Assembly (NCBI GenBank): GCA_902786355.1
Contig: CADABZ010000020.1
Coordinates: 1 to 52,383, forward strand
DNA from: an uncultured Eubacteriales bacterium
GTDB lineage: Bacteria; Bacillota; Clostridia; Peptostreptococcales; Anaerovoracaceae
Direction of reading: 5' to 3'
DNA length: 52,383 nt
Made by a program: the position numbers and the translations under genes. Shown in pieces: positions 45,472 through 52,274 of this stretch. Numbering within the stretch: the stretch's first letter is position 1; each line of letters opens with the position of its first letter. Under the pieces are notes generated by a model. The model was given only the letters and a program-made list of their open reading frames with translations, ran no database searches and was not told where the DNA came from.

Positions 45472-46479
45472 TCATTGCTGGCCGACGTTGTATTGCTCGC
45501 TCAGATCTTTTATCATGTCTTTCATCTGCTCAACTACGCTGTCAGGACCGACGATCCTGATACCGCCTCCGAGGGATACTATCCATCCGAGAAAATGCGT
45601 GCTTACAGCTACAGTAACAGTTGTGCGGAAATGGTTCTCATCTACAGGGGCGAAGATGATATCCTTGCCGAAGCGGTCGATCAGTACCCCTGCCATATAG
45701 TTTTCACCTTCGAGTGTGACCTTTGTTTCCGTGCCGACATACATGCCGAAGAGAGATTTGGTGTAGTCCGCAAGGTTGAACTCCCTGAACTCATCTTTTC
45801 CTTCTCTCTCTTCTTCAAGGATCGTGATCTCTTTCATTTTGTCCACACGATAATGTGTGACCTTGCTGTGCTTTGAATCATATACGACGAGATAGTACAT
45901 CTCATCATCCCACATGAGAGCCCATGGACTCAGCTTATACCACATACCGTCATATCTCGGTTTCATCTGCTTGTTCAGATCCCAGTCATAATATCTGAAC
46001 CTGATCTGCCTGTCGGAGTTGATGGCTCTGTGGAGCTTGTCTACATTGTAGTAGATGCTCTCATTCATCGTCTTGACACGGCCGGCGATCAGCACCTGTC
46101 TGTGCAGCTGCCTGGCTTCATAGTTGCTGGCAAGGGATTCGATCTTCTTGATGAGGTCGCGCGACTTATGCTCGCTGATGAACCTGGATGCCTGCACAGA
46201 ATCAACAAGCAGTTTAAGCTCCGGCAGCTCAAAGTCACGGCTTCCGAGATAATAGTAATAGTTGCGGCCGTCCTGCAAGGTCAGGATATCCATTCCATAA
46301 TTCTTAAGCTCATTTATGTCGTTATAGATCGTCTTGCGGTCTGCATTGACACCATATGCCTCCAGCTTCCGGATTATTTCAGGCATAGTAAGATAATGGT
46401 CATCATCACTCTCTTCTGAAAAGATCTTCATCAGATAGACCATCTTCAGTTTCTGATTAATACCTTTGCGCTCAGCCAT
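45472..46479 (-). CDS. WYL-domain transcriptional regulator (335 aa)
   Basis: It has the same domain order as the convergent gene: an N-terminal winged helix-turn-helix (YLTMPEIIRKLEAYGVNADRKTIYNDINELKN-like order near residues 27-60) and a WYL domain with SPWALMWDDEMYYLVVYD near residue 181, then a WCX-like end. It starts 12 nt behind the 85-aa acidic protein, so the two are probably co-transcribed. The convergent orientation with its homolog suggests an old inverted duplication or independent gain. Confidence 0.87.
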   Translation of the reverse strand: MAERKGINQKLKMVYLMKIFSEESDDDHYLTMPEIIRKLEAYGVNADRKTIYNDINELKNYGMDILTLQDGRNYYYYLGSRDFELPELKLLVDSVQASRFISEHKSRDLIKKIESLASNYEARQLHRQVLIAGRVKTMNESIYYNVDKLHRAINSDRQIRFRYYDWDLNKQMKPRYDGMWYKLSPWALMWDDEMYYLVVYDSKHSKVTHYRVDKMKEITILEEEREGKDEFREFNLADYTKSLFGMYVGTETKVTLEGENYMAGVLIDRFGKDIIFAPVDENHFRTTVTVAVSTHFLGWIVSLGGGIRIVGPDSVVEQMKDMIKDLSEQYNVGQQ

Positions 46480-46491
46480 AGCAGCTCTCCT

Positions 46492-46749
46492 CTACTTCAC
46501 ACCTGCGGCTTCATCCATTGCAGCGTCATATTCTTCCATCGCTTTCCTGATCCTGTCTTCGGATTCTTCCTCACCGTCAAAGGTGATCTCTGAAGCCTTT
46601 CTGATGCTCTCAGCCTCAAGGGTCAGTTCACCGCTTTTCGTCTCTTCTTTCTCCGGTGAAGGCTCCAGTATCAGTTCTTCAGTCTGCTCCGGTTCCTCTG
46701 AATCGGACACATGGAATTCCAGTTCTTCCGGGACTCTGTTTTCAAGCAT
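46492..46749 (-). CDS. Small acidic, probably disordered protein (85 aa)
   Basis: I do not recognise it. About one third of the residues are Glu or Asp, with no cysteine and no membrane segment. The sequence starts MLENRVPEELEFHVSDSEEP and ends in a predicted helix (DRIRKAMEEYDAAMDEAAG). AGGAGGAG stands in front of the ATG with a good gap, which makes it a real gene rather than a shadow. It is directly upstream of the WYL regulator and might modulate it as an acidic mimic; that is a guess. Confidence 0.6.
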   Translation of the reverse strand: MLENRVPEELEFHVSDSEEPEQTEELILEPSPEKEETKSGELTLEAESIRKASEITFDGEEESEDRIRKAMEEYDAAMDEAAGVK

Positions 46750-46814
46750 TTCGCTCCTCCTTCTCTTTCAGTTCCATGGATTCTTTGGCTGATCCATTTT
46801 CAACCAGGAACAAA

Positions 46815-46845
46815 GCTCCAACAAGCTCGCTTGATTGGAGCGAGC
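46815..46845 (-). promoter_or_regulatory. Two mutually exclusive hairpins in the leader of the acidic protein and WYL operon
   Basis: On the minus strand GCTCGCT (46839-46845) pairs with AGCGAGC (46825-46831). Alternatively GCTCCAA (46835-46841) pairs with TTGGAGC (46815-46821), followed by TTTGTT. The two pairings share bases, as in an attenuator. Another repeat, CCCAAT / ATTGGG (46872-46901), lies upstream behind the DUF1349 gene. A possible -10 (TATAAC) sits between them. Confidence 0.4.
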
Positions 46846-46904
46846 GACGGCGTCTGTTATATTATCACAAGCCCAATCTGCCATCAGAAGACCGTATTGG
46901 GTTG

Positions 46905-47504
46905 TCAGTCTGGCTGCTGGCCGTCATGTGCTTTCCACTTGCACTCAGTGATTTTCATATCAGAAAAAAGTGCTTTGAACTGCGATTCTTCCGGACTGCA
47001 GGCATATATACCAAAACTGATCCTTCCGCCGCCTTCCCACATATGGCAGACTCGCATCTGTGAGAAGTTCACGCCATCCTGACAACATTCGATGCAGTAA
47101 TCATCTTCTCTCCTGCTGAAACGATACCACATTGTCTTCACATCTGCCGGGATCGCTGTAGTTGCCCAGTCAGAGTAACCATGATTAGTCACTACTGAAC
47201 CAAGGTGCTGAAAGCTCTCATTTTCATATTCTACTGAAGCTTTGAGCCAGTTCTCACTGTCGAGATACATTACAATACCACATTGATCAAAGCGATGATG
47301 GCTTTCAGAAAAGTCGGTTTTCACGGTGAACGAAAAGAACTGTTCCTCGGTCTCAAGCTGAAGAACCGGTGCATTATCATTACGAAAGTGGTAATAGGTT
47401 CGCTGCCACAGATCAGTATGAGGCATCGTTTTAATCAGTATTCTGTCTGAGCCAATAGAGTACTCTGCCGGCTCCCTTGTCCATTTCATATCATGAAGAT
47501 TCAT
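46905..47504 (-). CDS. DUF1349-family protein (199 aa)
   Basis: This is a concanavalin-like beta-sandwich protein of the DUF1349 family, distantly related to glycan-binding domains; its true activity is unknown. Family features seen are FFSFTVKTDFSESHHRFDQCG, GIVMYLDSENWLKASVEYE and SFGIYACSPEESQFKALFSD, the last close to the C-terminus. There is no signal peptide, so it is cytoplasmic. The ATG at 47504 is preferred with AAAGGTG 7 nt upstream; a GTG three codons earlier is possible. It is a single gene, with no convincing promoter in 47505-47614. Confidence 0.8.
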   Translation of the reverse strand: MNLHDMKWTREPAEYSIGSDRILIKTMPHTDLWQRTYYHFRNDNAPVLQLETEEQFFSFTVKTDFSESHHRFDQCGIVMYLDSENWLKASVEYENESFQHLGSVVTNHGYSDWATTAIPADVKTMWYRFSRREDDYCIECCQDGVNFSQMRVCHMWEGGGRISFGIYACSPEESQFKALFSDMKITECKWKAHDGQQPD

Positions 47505-47614
47505 TTCTGTCACCTTTCAAACCGGGAATCTTATGTGTCTTTGTAATGTATTTCGACTGCTTTTATATTATCATAAACAGCAATCAAAAGACGCCATCAG
47601 TCCGAAAGACGAAT

Positions 47615-47776
47615 TCAGGAGAAAAGTAAACGAACTTCAGGAATAATTATCCTGCCTTTGCCGCCACAGTATTTGATCGTTTCATCCAGGATTTTCCGGG
47701 CAGTAGCGAGCAGAAGTTCGTTATCAGTTGCTTCATTGCATTGCCAGAGAGGCAGACACGCCCTCTGGCAATCTGG
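47615..47776 (-). pseudogene. Coding-like fragment without a start, possible gene remnant
   Basis: A frame from 47776 to TGA 47615-47617 reads in part EATDNELLLATARKILDETI and ends with GGKGRIIIPEVRLLFS. The composition looks like real protein (amphipathic helix, then a strand) and unlike the neighbouring frames. It has no start codon, and a TAG lies at 47777-47779. It could be the 3' end of a gene cut off by an old rearrangement behind metY. I cannot name the family. Confidence 0.3.
47741..47771 (-). terminator. metY: Hairpin behind metY
   Basis: TTGCCAGAG (47741-47749) pairs perfectly with CTCTGGCAA (47763-47771) around a 13-nt loop. It lies 23 nt behind the metY stop. No T-tract follows, so it is a weak terminator or a stabilising hairpin. 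Confidence 0.5.
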
Positions 47777-47794
47777 CTAAAGAGAGAAATACAT

Positions 47795-49075
47795 TTATAT
47801 TGCTGCGAATCCCTTTTCCAGGTCTGCAATAATATCATCTATATGTTCAGTACCTATCGACAGACGGATCGTAGACTGGGTTATATTCTGATCTGCCAGT
47901 TCCTCATCTGTCAGCTGAGAATGAGTCGTTGTAGCAGGATGGATCACAAGCGATTTGACATCGGCTACATTGGCAAGAAGCGAGAATATCTCAAGATTGT
48001 CTATGAACTTGAACGCTGCATCCTTGCCGCCCCTGATCTCAAATGTAAATATGCTTGCTCCGCCATTCGGGAAGTAGCGCTCATACAGCGCATGGTCAGG
48101 GTGATCAGGCAGCGACGGATGATTGACCTTTTCGACTTTAGGATGGTTAGCCAGATACTCCACCACTTTAGCGGTATTCTCCGCATGCCTTTCGAGCCTC
48201 AGAGACAGTGTCTCTGTTCCCTGAAGCAGCAGGAAAGCTGCGAATGGAGATATGCATGCGCCCTGGTCGCGCAGCAGAATCGCTCTTATGTAAGTCACGA
48301 ATGCCGCCGGCCCGACAGCGTCGGCAAACGAAAGTCCGTGATAGCTCGGATTAGGCTCCGCAATAGGAGCGTATTTGCCGCTTGCCTTCCAGTCGAATTT
48401 GCCGGATTCCACTATGACCCCGCCCAATGTAGTTCCGTGGCCTCCTATAAACTTGGTCGCGGAATGTACAACGATATCCGCTCCGTGCTCGAACGGCCTG
48501 ATCAGGTAAGGAGTTCCGAATGTATTATCGACAACCACAGGAAGGCCGTGCTTATGAGCTATCTCTGAGATCGCGTCGATGTCAGGGATATCACTGTTCG
48601 GGTTGCCGAGTGTCTCGAGGTAGATAGCCTTGGTGTTGTCCTGAATGGCCCCTTCGACCTCTTCGAGATTATGTGCATCCACGAAGGTGGTCTCAACTCC
48701 GAATTGCGGAAGTGTGCTGTTAAGCAGATTGAAGGTTCCGCCGTATACTGTTTTCTGCGATACGATGTGATCACCCTTCTGCGCAAGAGCCTGGATCGTA
48801 TATGTAATGGCAGCCGCACCGGACGCGACAGCAAGCGCAGCCGACCCGCCCTCGAGTGCAGCGATCCTCTCTTCGAAGGCTCCCTGTGTTGAGTTGTTGA
48901 GTCTTCCATAGATGTTTCCTGCGTCTCTCAATGCAAAACGATTTGCGGCATGCTGTGAATTGTGGAATACATAGGATGTCGTAGCATAGATAGGCACTGC
49001 TCTTGCGTCTGATGCTATGTCCGGCTGTTCCTGTCCTGCGTGGAGCTGAAGTGTTTCGAATTTATAGTTACTCAT
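47795..49075 (-). CDS. metY: O-acetylhomoserine aminocarboxypropyltransferase / cysteine synthase type (426 aa)
   Basis: MetY makes homocysteine from O-acetylhomoserine and sulfide with PLP, a direct route to methionine. The PLP lysine is K208 in VVHSATKFIGGHG. Other family motifs are YGRLNNSTQGAFEERIAALE near residue 56, LETLGNPNSDIPDI, VVVDNTFGTPYL and the C-terminal STIRLSIGTEHIDDI. The length is right for MetY and longer than MetB/MetC. AAAGGAGAA precedes the ATG. The 5' leader has a leader peptide and a terminator, and a regulator gene of the Rrf2 type is divergent, so supply is controlled at two levels. Confidence 0.94.
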   Translation of the reverse strand: MSNYKFETLQLHAGQEQPDIASDARAVPIYATTSYVFHNSQHAANRFALRDAGNIYGRLNNSTQGAFEERIAALEGGSAALAVASGAAAITYTIQALAQKGDHIVSQKTVYGGTFNLLNSTLPQFGVETTFVDAHNLEEVEGAIQDNTKAIYLETLGNPNSDIPDIDAISEIAHKHGLPVVVDNTFGTPYLIRPFEHGADIVVHSATKFIGGHGTTLGGVIVESGKFDWKASGKYAPIAEPNPSYHGLSFADAVGPAAFVTYIRAILLRDQGACISPFAAFLLLQGTETLSLRLERHAENTAKVVEYLANHPKVEKVNHPSLPDHPDHALYERYFPNGGASIFTFEIRGGKDAAFKFIDNLEIFSLLANVADVKSLVIHPATTTHSQLTDEELADQNITQSTIRLSIGTEHIDDIIADLEKGFAAI

Positions 49076-49128
49076 AGTCCGTTCTCCTTTTCAAAAGATA
49101 TTAAAGTTCCCGATAAATGCCGGTAATT

Positions 49129-49160
49129 AAAAAACCGGCAGCTTTCTCTTTAGCTCCCGG
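49129..49160 (-). terminator. metY: Leader terminator ahead of metY
   Basis: On the minus strand CCGG-G-AGCT (49152-49160) pairs with AGCT-G-CCGG (49135-49143) around an 8-nt A-rich loop, directly followed by TTTTTT (49129-49134). It lies between the leader peptide and metY, where an unregulated terminator would silence the gene. Confidence 0.7.
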
Positions 49161-49250
49161 ACAAAGTGGCTGATCATGGATCCTTCCGTGTACTCTCTAG
49201 CTTACGATATGGCATGCCGAAAGGTCCTGGCCATGTAACATGTCCGGGAG
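49154..49250 (-). promoter_or_regulatory. metY: Antiterminator pairing in the metY leader
   Basis: CTCCCGGACA inside the leader peptide coding region (49241-49250) is perfectly complementary over 10 bp to TGTCCGGGAG (49154-49163). The latter contains the first arm of the terminator, so the long pairing and the terminator exclude each other. Confidence 0.65.
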
Positions 49251-49300
49251 TTAAGCATTCGACAGCCCATCATTGAAGTTCTGAGTGCAGTCTGTTTCAT
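49202..49300 (-). CDS. Leader peptide of metY, 32 aa, rich in Met, with Cys
   Basis: The frame opens with ATG at 49300 behind a perfect GGAGG with a 6-nt gap and ends at TAA 49202. The peptide begins MKQTALRTSMMGCRML and continues with two further Met/Cys positions (C21, M23). In all there are 5 Met and 2 Cys in 32 residues, with an adjacent Met-Met pair at 10-11 and Cys at 13. Codons 17-20 form one arm of the antiterminator helix. A ribosome held at codons 10-13 would leave that arm free. I infer translation-dependent attenuation by methionine or cysteine supply. Confidence 0.7.
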   Translation of the reverse strand: MKQTALRTSMMGCRMLNSRTCYMARTFRHAIS

Positions 49301-49331
49301 AAGTTTCCTCCATGAATTGTACGTTGGATGT

Positions 49332-49364
49332 ATTTTAAGCCTATTCACCTACCATGTCAATAGG
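49332..49364 (-). promoter_or_regulatory. metY: metY promoter with overlapping operator-like repeat
   Basis: On the minus strand TTGACA (49355-49360), a 17-nt spacer and TAAAAT (49332-49337). The inverted repeat CCTATT-N13-AATAGG (49340-49364) covers the -35 and spacer and is a likely binding site for the divergent Rrf2 regulator. Confidence 0.7.
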
Positions 49365-49397
49365 TTATTTGATTGTTTTTCTTTTTTTATCCTGTGA

Positions 49398-49403
49398 TAT
49401 ACT
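49398..49403 (+). promoter_or_regulatory. Promoter of the Rrf2 regulator gene
   Basis: TATACT at 49398-49403 is preceded by TGA, forming an extended -10. A TTGTTT lies 19 nt upstream. The start would be near 49410, about 35 nt from the operator-like repeat, so a regulator bound there could affect both genes. Confidence 0.5.
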
Positions 49404-49431
49404 AGGTAAAAGAGCACCTGGAGGGATTCAT

Positions 49432-49830
49432 ATGATTTCAACAAAAGGCCGCTACGCGATTCGCGTAATGATAGATATAGCTGAGAATTCTAATGGCGGG
49501 TATGTTCCTTTAAAAGATATTGCTGGCAGACAGGATATCTCAAAGAAATACCTTGAAGCGATCGGCAAGGAGCTGGTGAACGGAGGCCTGCTTACAGCCG
49601 CAAGCGGACGCAGCGGCGGCTATAAACTGTCCAGGGAGCCAGAGGATTATAAGATATCAGAGATTCTTGAACTTATGGAAGGTACGCTCTCACCGGTCGC
49701 CTGTCTCAAAGAAAATGCAGCCCCATGCCCAAGGGCACAGGACTGCAAGACACTTCCGATGTGGCAGGAATACTATGAGCAGACGAGATCTTTCTTTGAT
49801 TCCAAAACACTCTCTGACCTTATCGTATAG
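49432..49830 (+). CDS. Rrf2-family transcriptional regulator, CymR/IscR-like (132 aa)
   Basis: The winged helix-turn-helix starts with MISTKGRYAIRVMIDIAE, the Rrf2 hallmark, and has the recognition helix around KDIAGRQDISKKYLEAIGKEL. The wing is in GRSGGYKLSREPEDYKI. Three cysteines (ACLKENAAPCPRAQDC, about residues 89-104) are placed as in IscR-type Fe-S binders, although CymR works without a cluster. ATG 49432 is chosen because GGAGG lies 7 nt upstream. It is divergent from metY, which fits a regulator of sulfur amino acid genes. Confidence 0.9.
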   Translation: MISTKGRYAIRVMIDIAENSNGGYVPLKDIAGRQDISKKYLEAIGKELVNGGLLTAASGRSGGYKLSREPEDYKISEILELMEGTLSPVACLKENAAPCPRAQDCKTLPMWQEYYEQTRSFFDSKTLSDLIV

Positions 49831-49883
49831 TGATTTCAGCCAGTTGATTTTCAGGGCAAATACCGCATTTTATCATATGCTGC

Positions 49884-50228
49884 CTATACATCTACATACA
49901 CAGTCAGTGCTACGATCGCGATCGTTATCTCAGTTTTTGGCTTGCCGTTCAGGGCAATGCCATCCGGATTTGCTCCGCCCTGGTGTACCTCGGCTTCGAC
50001 ATTCCACCACTCAAGATAGTCTGTTACGACAGCTGGATCTACTTCCTCAGGGTGAGGTGCGTAAATGTCTGCCTTGATAAATGCCTGAGTTTTGCGGTCG
50101 GTAATATCGAACATCTCGGATATACCTGCCATGCAGCAGTGATGAATAGCATCCTTGGTGGCTTTCAGAACAGCATTATTCTGGTCTCCGCCATGCATAT
50201 CCACGCCCTGTCCGAATTCAATAATCAC
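49884..50228 (-). CDS. Lin0512-family conserved hypothetical protein (114 aa)
   Basis: This is a small conserved protein of unknown function. The N-terminal IIEFGQGVDMHGGDQNNA and the C-terminal ITIAIVALTVYVDV match the Lin0512 family. The likely start is GTG at 50228, since a stop lies two codons upstream in this frame. No clear ribosome binding site is present, so translation probably depends on the upstream oxidoreductase gene 11 nt away. Its link to redox enzymes suggests a joint role. Confidence 0.8.
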   Translation of the reverse strand: MIIEFGQGVDMHGGDQNNAVLKATKDAIHHCCMAGISEMFDITDRKTQAFIKADIYAPHPEEVDPAVVTDYLEWWNVEAEVHQGGANPDGIALNGKPKTEITIAIVALTVYVDV

Positions 50229-50239
50229 TCTTTATATGA

Positions 50240-51763
50240 TTACTTCATTCTCGAAATCGCGGCGCCCATGCCGGATATATCGCCGATAAGGATCGCCCCG
50301 ACGAGTTTGCCGTGATCATAATAATACTTCGAGTATGTTTTCTTTACATCGTCTTTGACCTGCTCCGATCTGAATTTCTTATCCGGATCCTTACCATTGG
50401 TGCCAAGCGCAAAGACTGAGGTTCCGCAGACCTCCATTACCAGTGAACTGCCGATAGGCTTGTACTCCACATTGTCGCCTGCCGCATTCGCTCCGGCTAT
50501 CCTGCCTGTTTCAACAGCCTGGGCCCAGAATGCCTGCGGCTGTCCGTTGACACTGCAGCAGTCGCCCGCTGTATATACATCAGTGATATTGGTCTGCAGC
50601 TTGCTGTCTGCACTTACCCACTTGTCCACTGCTATGCCGCTGTCCTCAGCGACTTTGGTATAAGGTCTCATGCCTGTTGACATAATGACAAGCTGAGCTT
50701 CATATTCTGTCCCGTCTTCAAGCACAACAGCGTTTTCTGTGATCTCCGCGATCTTCGCGCCGGTCACGATGTCGACGCCGGCTTCGATGCAAAGCTCCTT
50801 AAGCATCTGTGATGCGACGTCATCCAGCTGCCTTGGCAGAAGTCCCGGTGCTGTTTCAAGAACGGTCACATCAAGCCCGCCTTCCTTAAGGCCCCAGGCT
50901 CCTTCAAGACCCATGACTCCGCCGCCGATACACACAGCCTTTGCTGCCTTGCGGTCTGCTATTATCTCCTTGACCCTGTCAGTGTCCGAAATGCTCCTGA
51001 CGGAAACGACATGGTTCAGATCAGCTCCCTTGATCGGCGGGACAAAGCAATATGCTCCGAGCGTGTATATAAGCTTGTCATAACCGATCTGGCCCTCGCT
51101 GCCATCCCGATATCTAAGGCTGACCGTCCTGGCCGAGGTATCCGCTTTTAGAACCACTGTGTCTGGAACGAAGTTGATCTGATTGTTCTCGTACCACTCC
51201 GGTCCTTCCATAACAAGTCCGTTATAGCCAAAGTCCCTTACAATTCCTTTTGTGAGCATCGGCCTGTTGTACGGAAGATGCGACTCCTGGGTCACTATCG
51301 TTATGGTTGCAGTCGCGTTGCGTGTCCTGATTGCTTCAGCTGCACTTTTGGCTGCAGGACCGCCTCCGAGTATCACAAACACCTCTTCCGTATCCTTTCG
51401 GAATGAGGTTTCTTTCTTTTCGGCCGCAATAAAATTCTCCGGGCCGACTCCGCAGACCGGGCAGACTACCGCGCCTTCCTCGAATTCTGCTCCGCAGACG
51501 AGACATTTTACTATCTTTCCGTTTCCGGACGTTGCCGGCTGGATCCTTGATGCTATATCCTCTTCTGCAGCAGGTTCAAAGTATTCCGGACCGACACTGC
51601 AAATCGGGCAGGTATCGGTACCCTCCTCAAATACAGCTCCGCAGAAAGTGCACTTAACCATTCCTGCAGGCTCAAACATATCAGAGCTCACTCCGCATAC
51701 AGGACACTCTTCTGTGCCTTCCGGAAGATATGCTCCGCAAATCGTGCATTTTACCTTAGCCAT
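50240..51763 (-). CDS. FAD-dependent NAD(P)H oxidoreductase with three N-terminal mini-rubredoxin modules (507 aa)
   Basis: The N-terminal 112 residues hold three modules of about 30 residues, each with C-x2-C-x10-C-x2-C and an ending like GVxxxxF (first set C6, C9, C20, C23). They look like rubredoxins shortened to the metal site. The rest is a NirB/NROR-type flavoprotein with FAD at VILGGGPAAKSAAEAIR (near residue 130), NAD(P) at AVCIGGGVMGLEGAWGL (near 275) and TAGDCCSVNGQ. It probably passes electrons from NAD(P)H through the modules to an oxygen- or peroxide-scavenging partner. The nearby desulfoferrodoxin fits this. Confidence 0.85.
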   Translation of the reverse strand: MAKVKCTICGAYLPEGTEECPVCGVSSDMFEPAGMVKCTFCGAVFEEGTDTCPICSVGPEYFEPAAEEDIASRIQPATSGNGKIVKCLVCGAEFEEGAVVCPVCGVGPENFIAAEKKETSFRKDTEEVFVILGGGPAAKSAAEAIRTRNATATITIVTQESHLPYNRPMLTKGIVRDFGYNGLVMEGPEWYENNQINFVPDTVVLKADTSARTVSLRYRDGSEGQIGYDKLIYTLGAYCFVPPIKGADLNHVVSVRSISDTDRVKEIIADRKAAKAVCIGGGVMGLEGAWGLKEGGLDVTVLETAPGLLPRQLDDVASQMLKELCIEAGVDIVTGAKIAEITENAVVLEDGTEYEAQLVIMSTGMRPYTKVAEDSGIAVDKWVSADSKLQTNITDVYTAGDCCSVNGQPQAFWAQAVETGRIAGANAAGDNVEYKPIGSSLVMEVCGTSVFALGTNGKDPDKKFRSEQVKDDVKKTYSKYYYDHGKLVGAILIGDISGMGAAISRMK

Positions 51764-51838
51764 ATGTGCCTCCTGATCTCATAAAGCAATAACTATCTTC
51801 TGCTAATCAGCGGGTAATATCCGGTAAATTATACACAG

Positions 51839-51867
51839 ATTATATTTTATTTTGCATACATGCTCAA
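51839..51867 (-). promoter_or_regulatory. Promoter of the mini-rubredoxin oxidoreductase gene
   Basis: On the minus strand TTGAGC (51862-51867), a 17-nt spacer and TATAAT (51839-51844). A second TATAAT at 51828-51833 with TGTG in front could act as an alternative extended -10. Confidence 0.7.
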
Positions 51868-51972
51868 GTGCGCCGAACCAGTATCATTATTTCATATCAG
51901 CAGCATAGATGCCGGTTTAATCCGTCTGCCTACATCGGATCACCCTGGAGGCTGCTTCCATAAGGGAAAAAT

Positions 51973-52052
51973 GAAATGAGCTCCCGGAATTCTTTCCGAA
52001 CCCTCTTTGATATCTAATCAAGCTTACGTCTCGGGTTCGATCTCGTCATTTC
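51973..52052. ncRNA. Nested-helix element in the gene-free stretch 51868-52274
   Basis: Three perfect helices are nested: GAAATGA (51973-51979) with TCATTTC (52046-52052), CGAACCC (51997-52003) with GGGTTCG (52033-52039), and TTGAT (52007-52011) with ATCAA (52017-52021) closing a 5-nt loop. Minus-strand transcription would place TTTTTCCC behind the outer helix. There is no coding frame of note. It could be a small RNA, the 3' structure of the desulfoferrodoxin mRNA, or a mobile-element end. The rest of the stretch, up to 52274, shows nothing I can name. Confidence 0.4.
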
Positions 52053-52274
52053 GTTCTTCTCATCCCCCAAAATTTAAATAGGATACTGACTAAGTGTCGG
52101 AATCCCGATTTGGAAAACTAATTATTGAACACTTTATGATGCAAACTCATCAATAAATGAATCCCATAGCTTGAATCATAATGTGCTGTTTTCTGGCAAT
52201 ATCCTGTGCGCTTGATTCAACAACAATGCAATTATCTATTATTATCGTAATACTACGTCAAAGACTGGAAAAGC

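Noticed and set aside
49076-49330. A SAM (S-box) or T-box riboswitch in the metY leader
   Set aside because: The S-box core (such as GAGGGACTGGCC-like and GGCAACC-like segments) and the T-box sequence (TGGNACCGCG-like) are absent, while a translated leader frame explains the structure better.
52028-52046. A tRNA T-arm (GGTTCGATC on the plus strand)
   Set aside because: No acceptor, D or anticodon stems can be placed around it.
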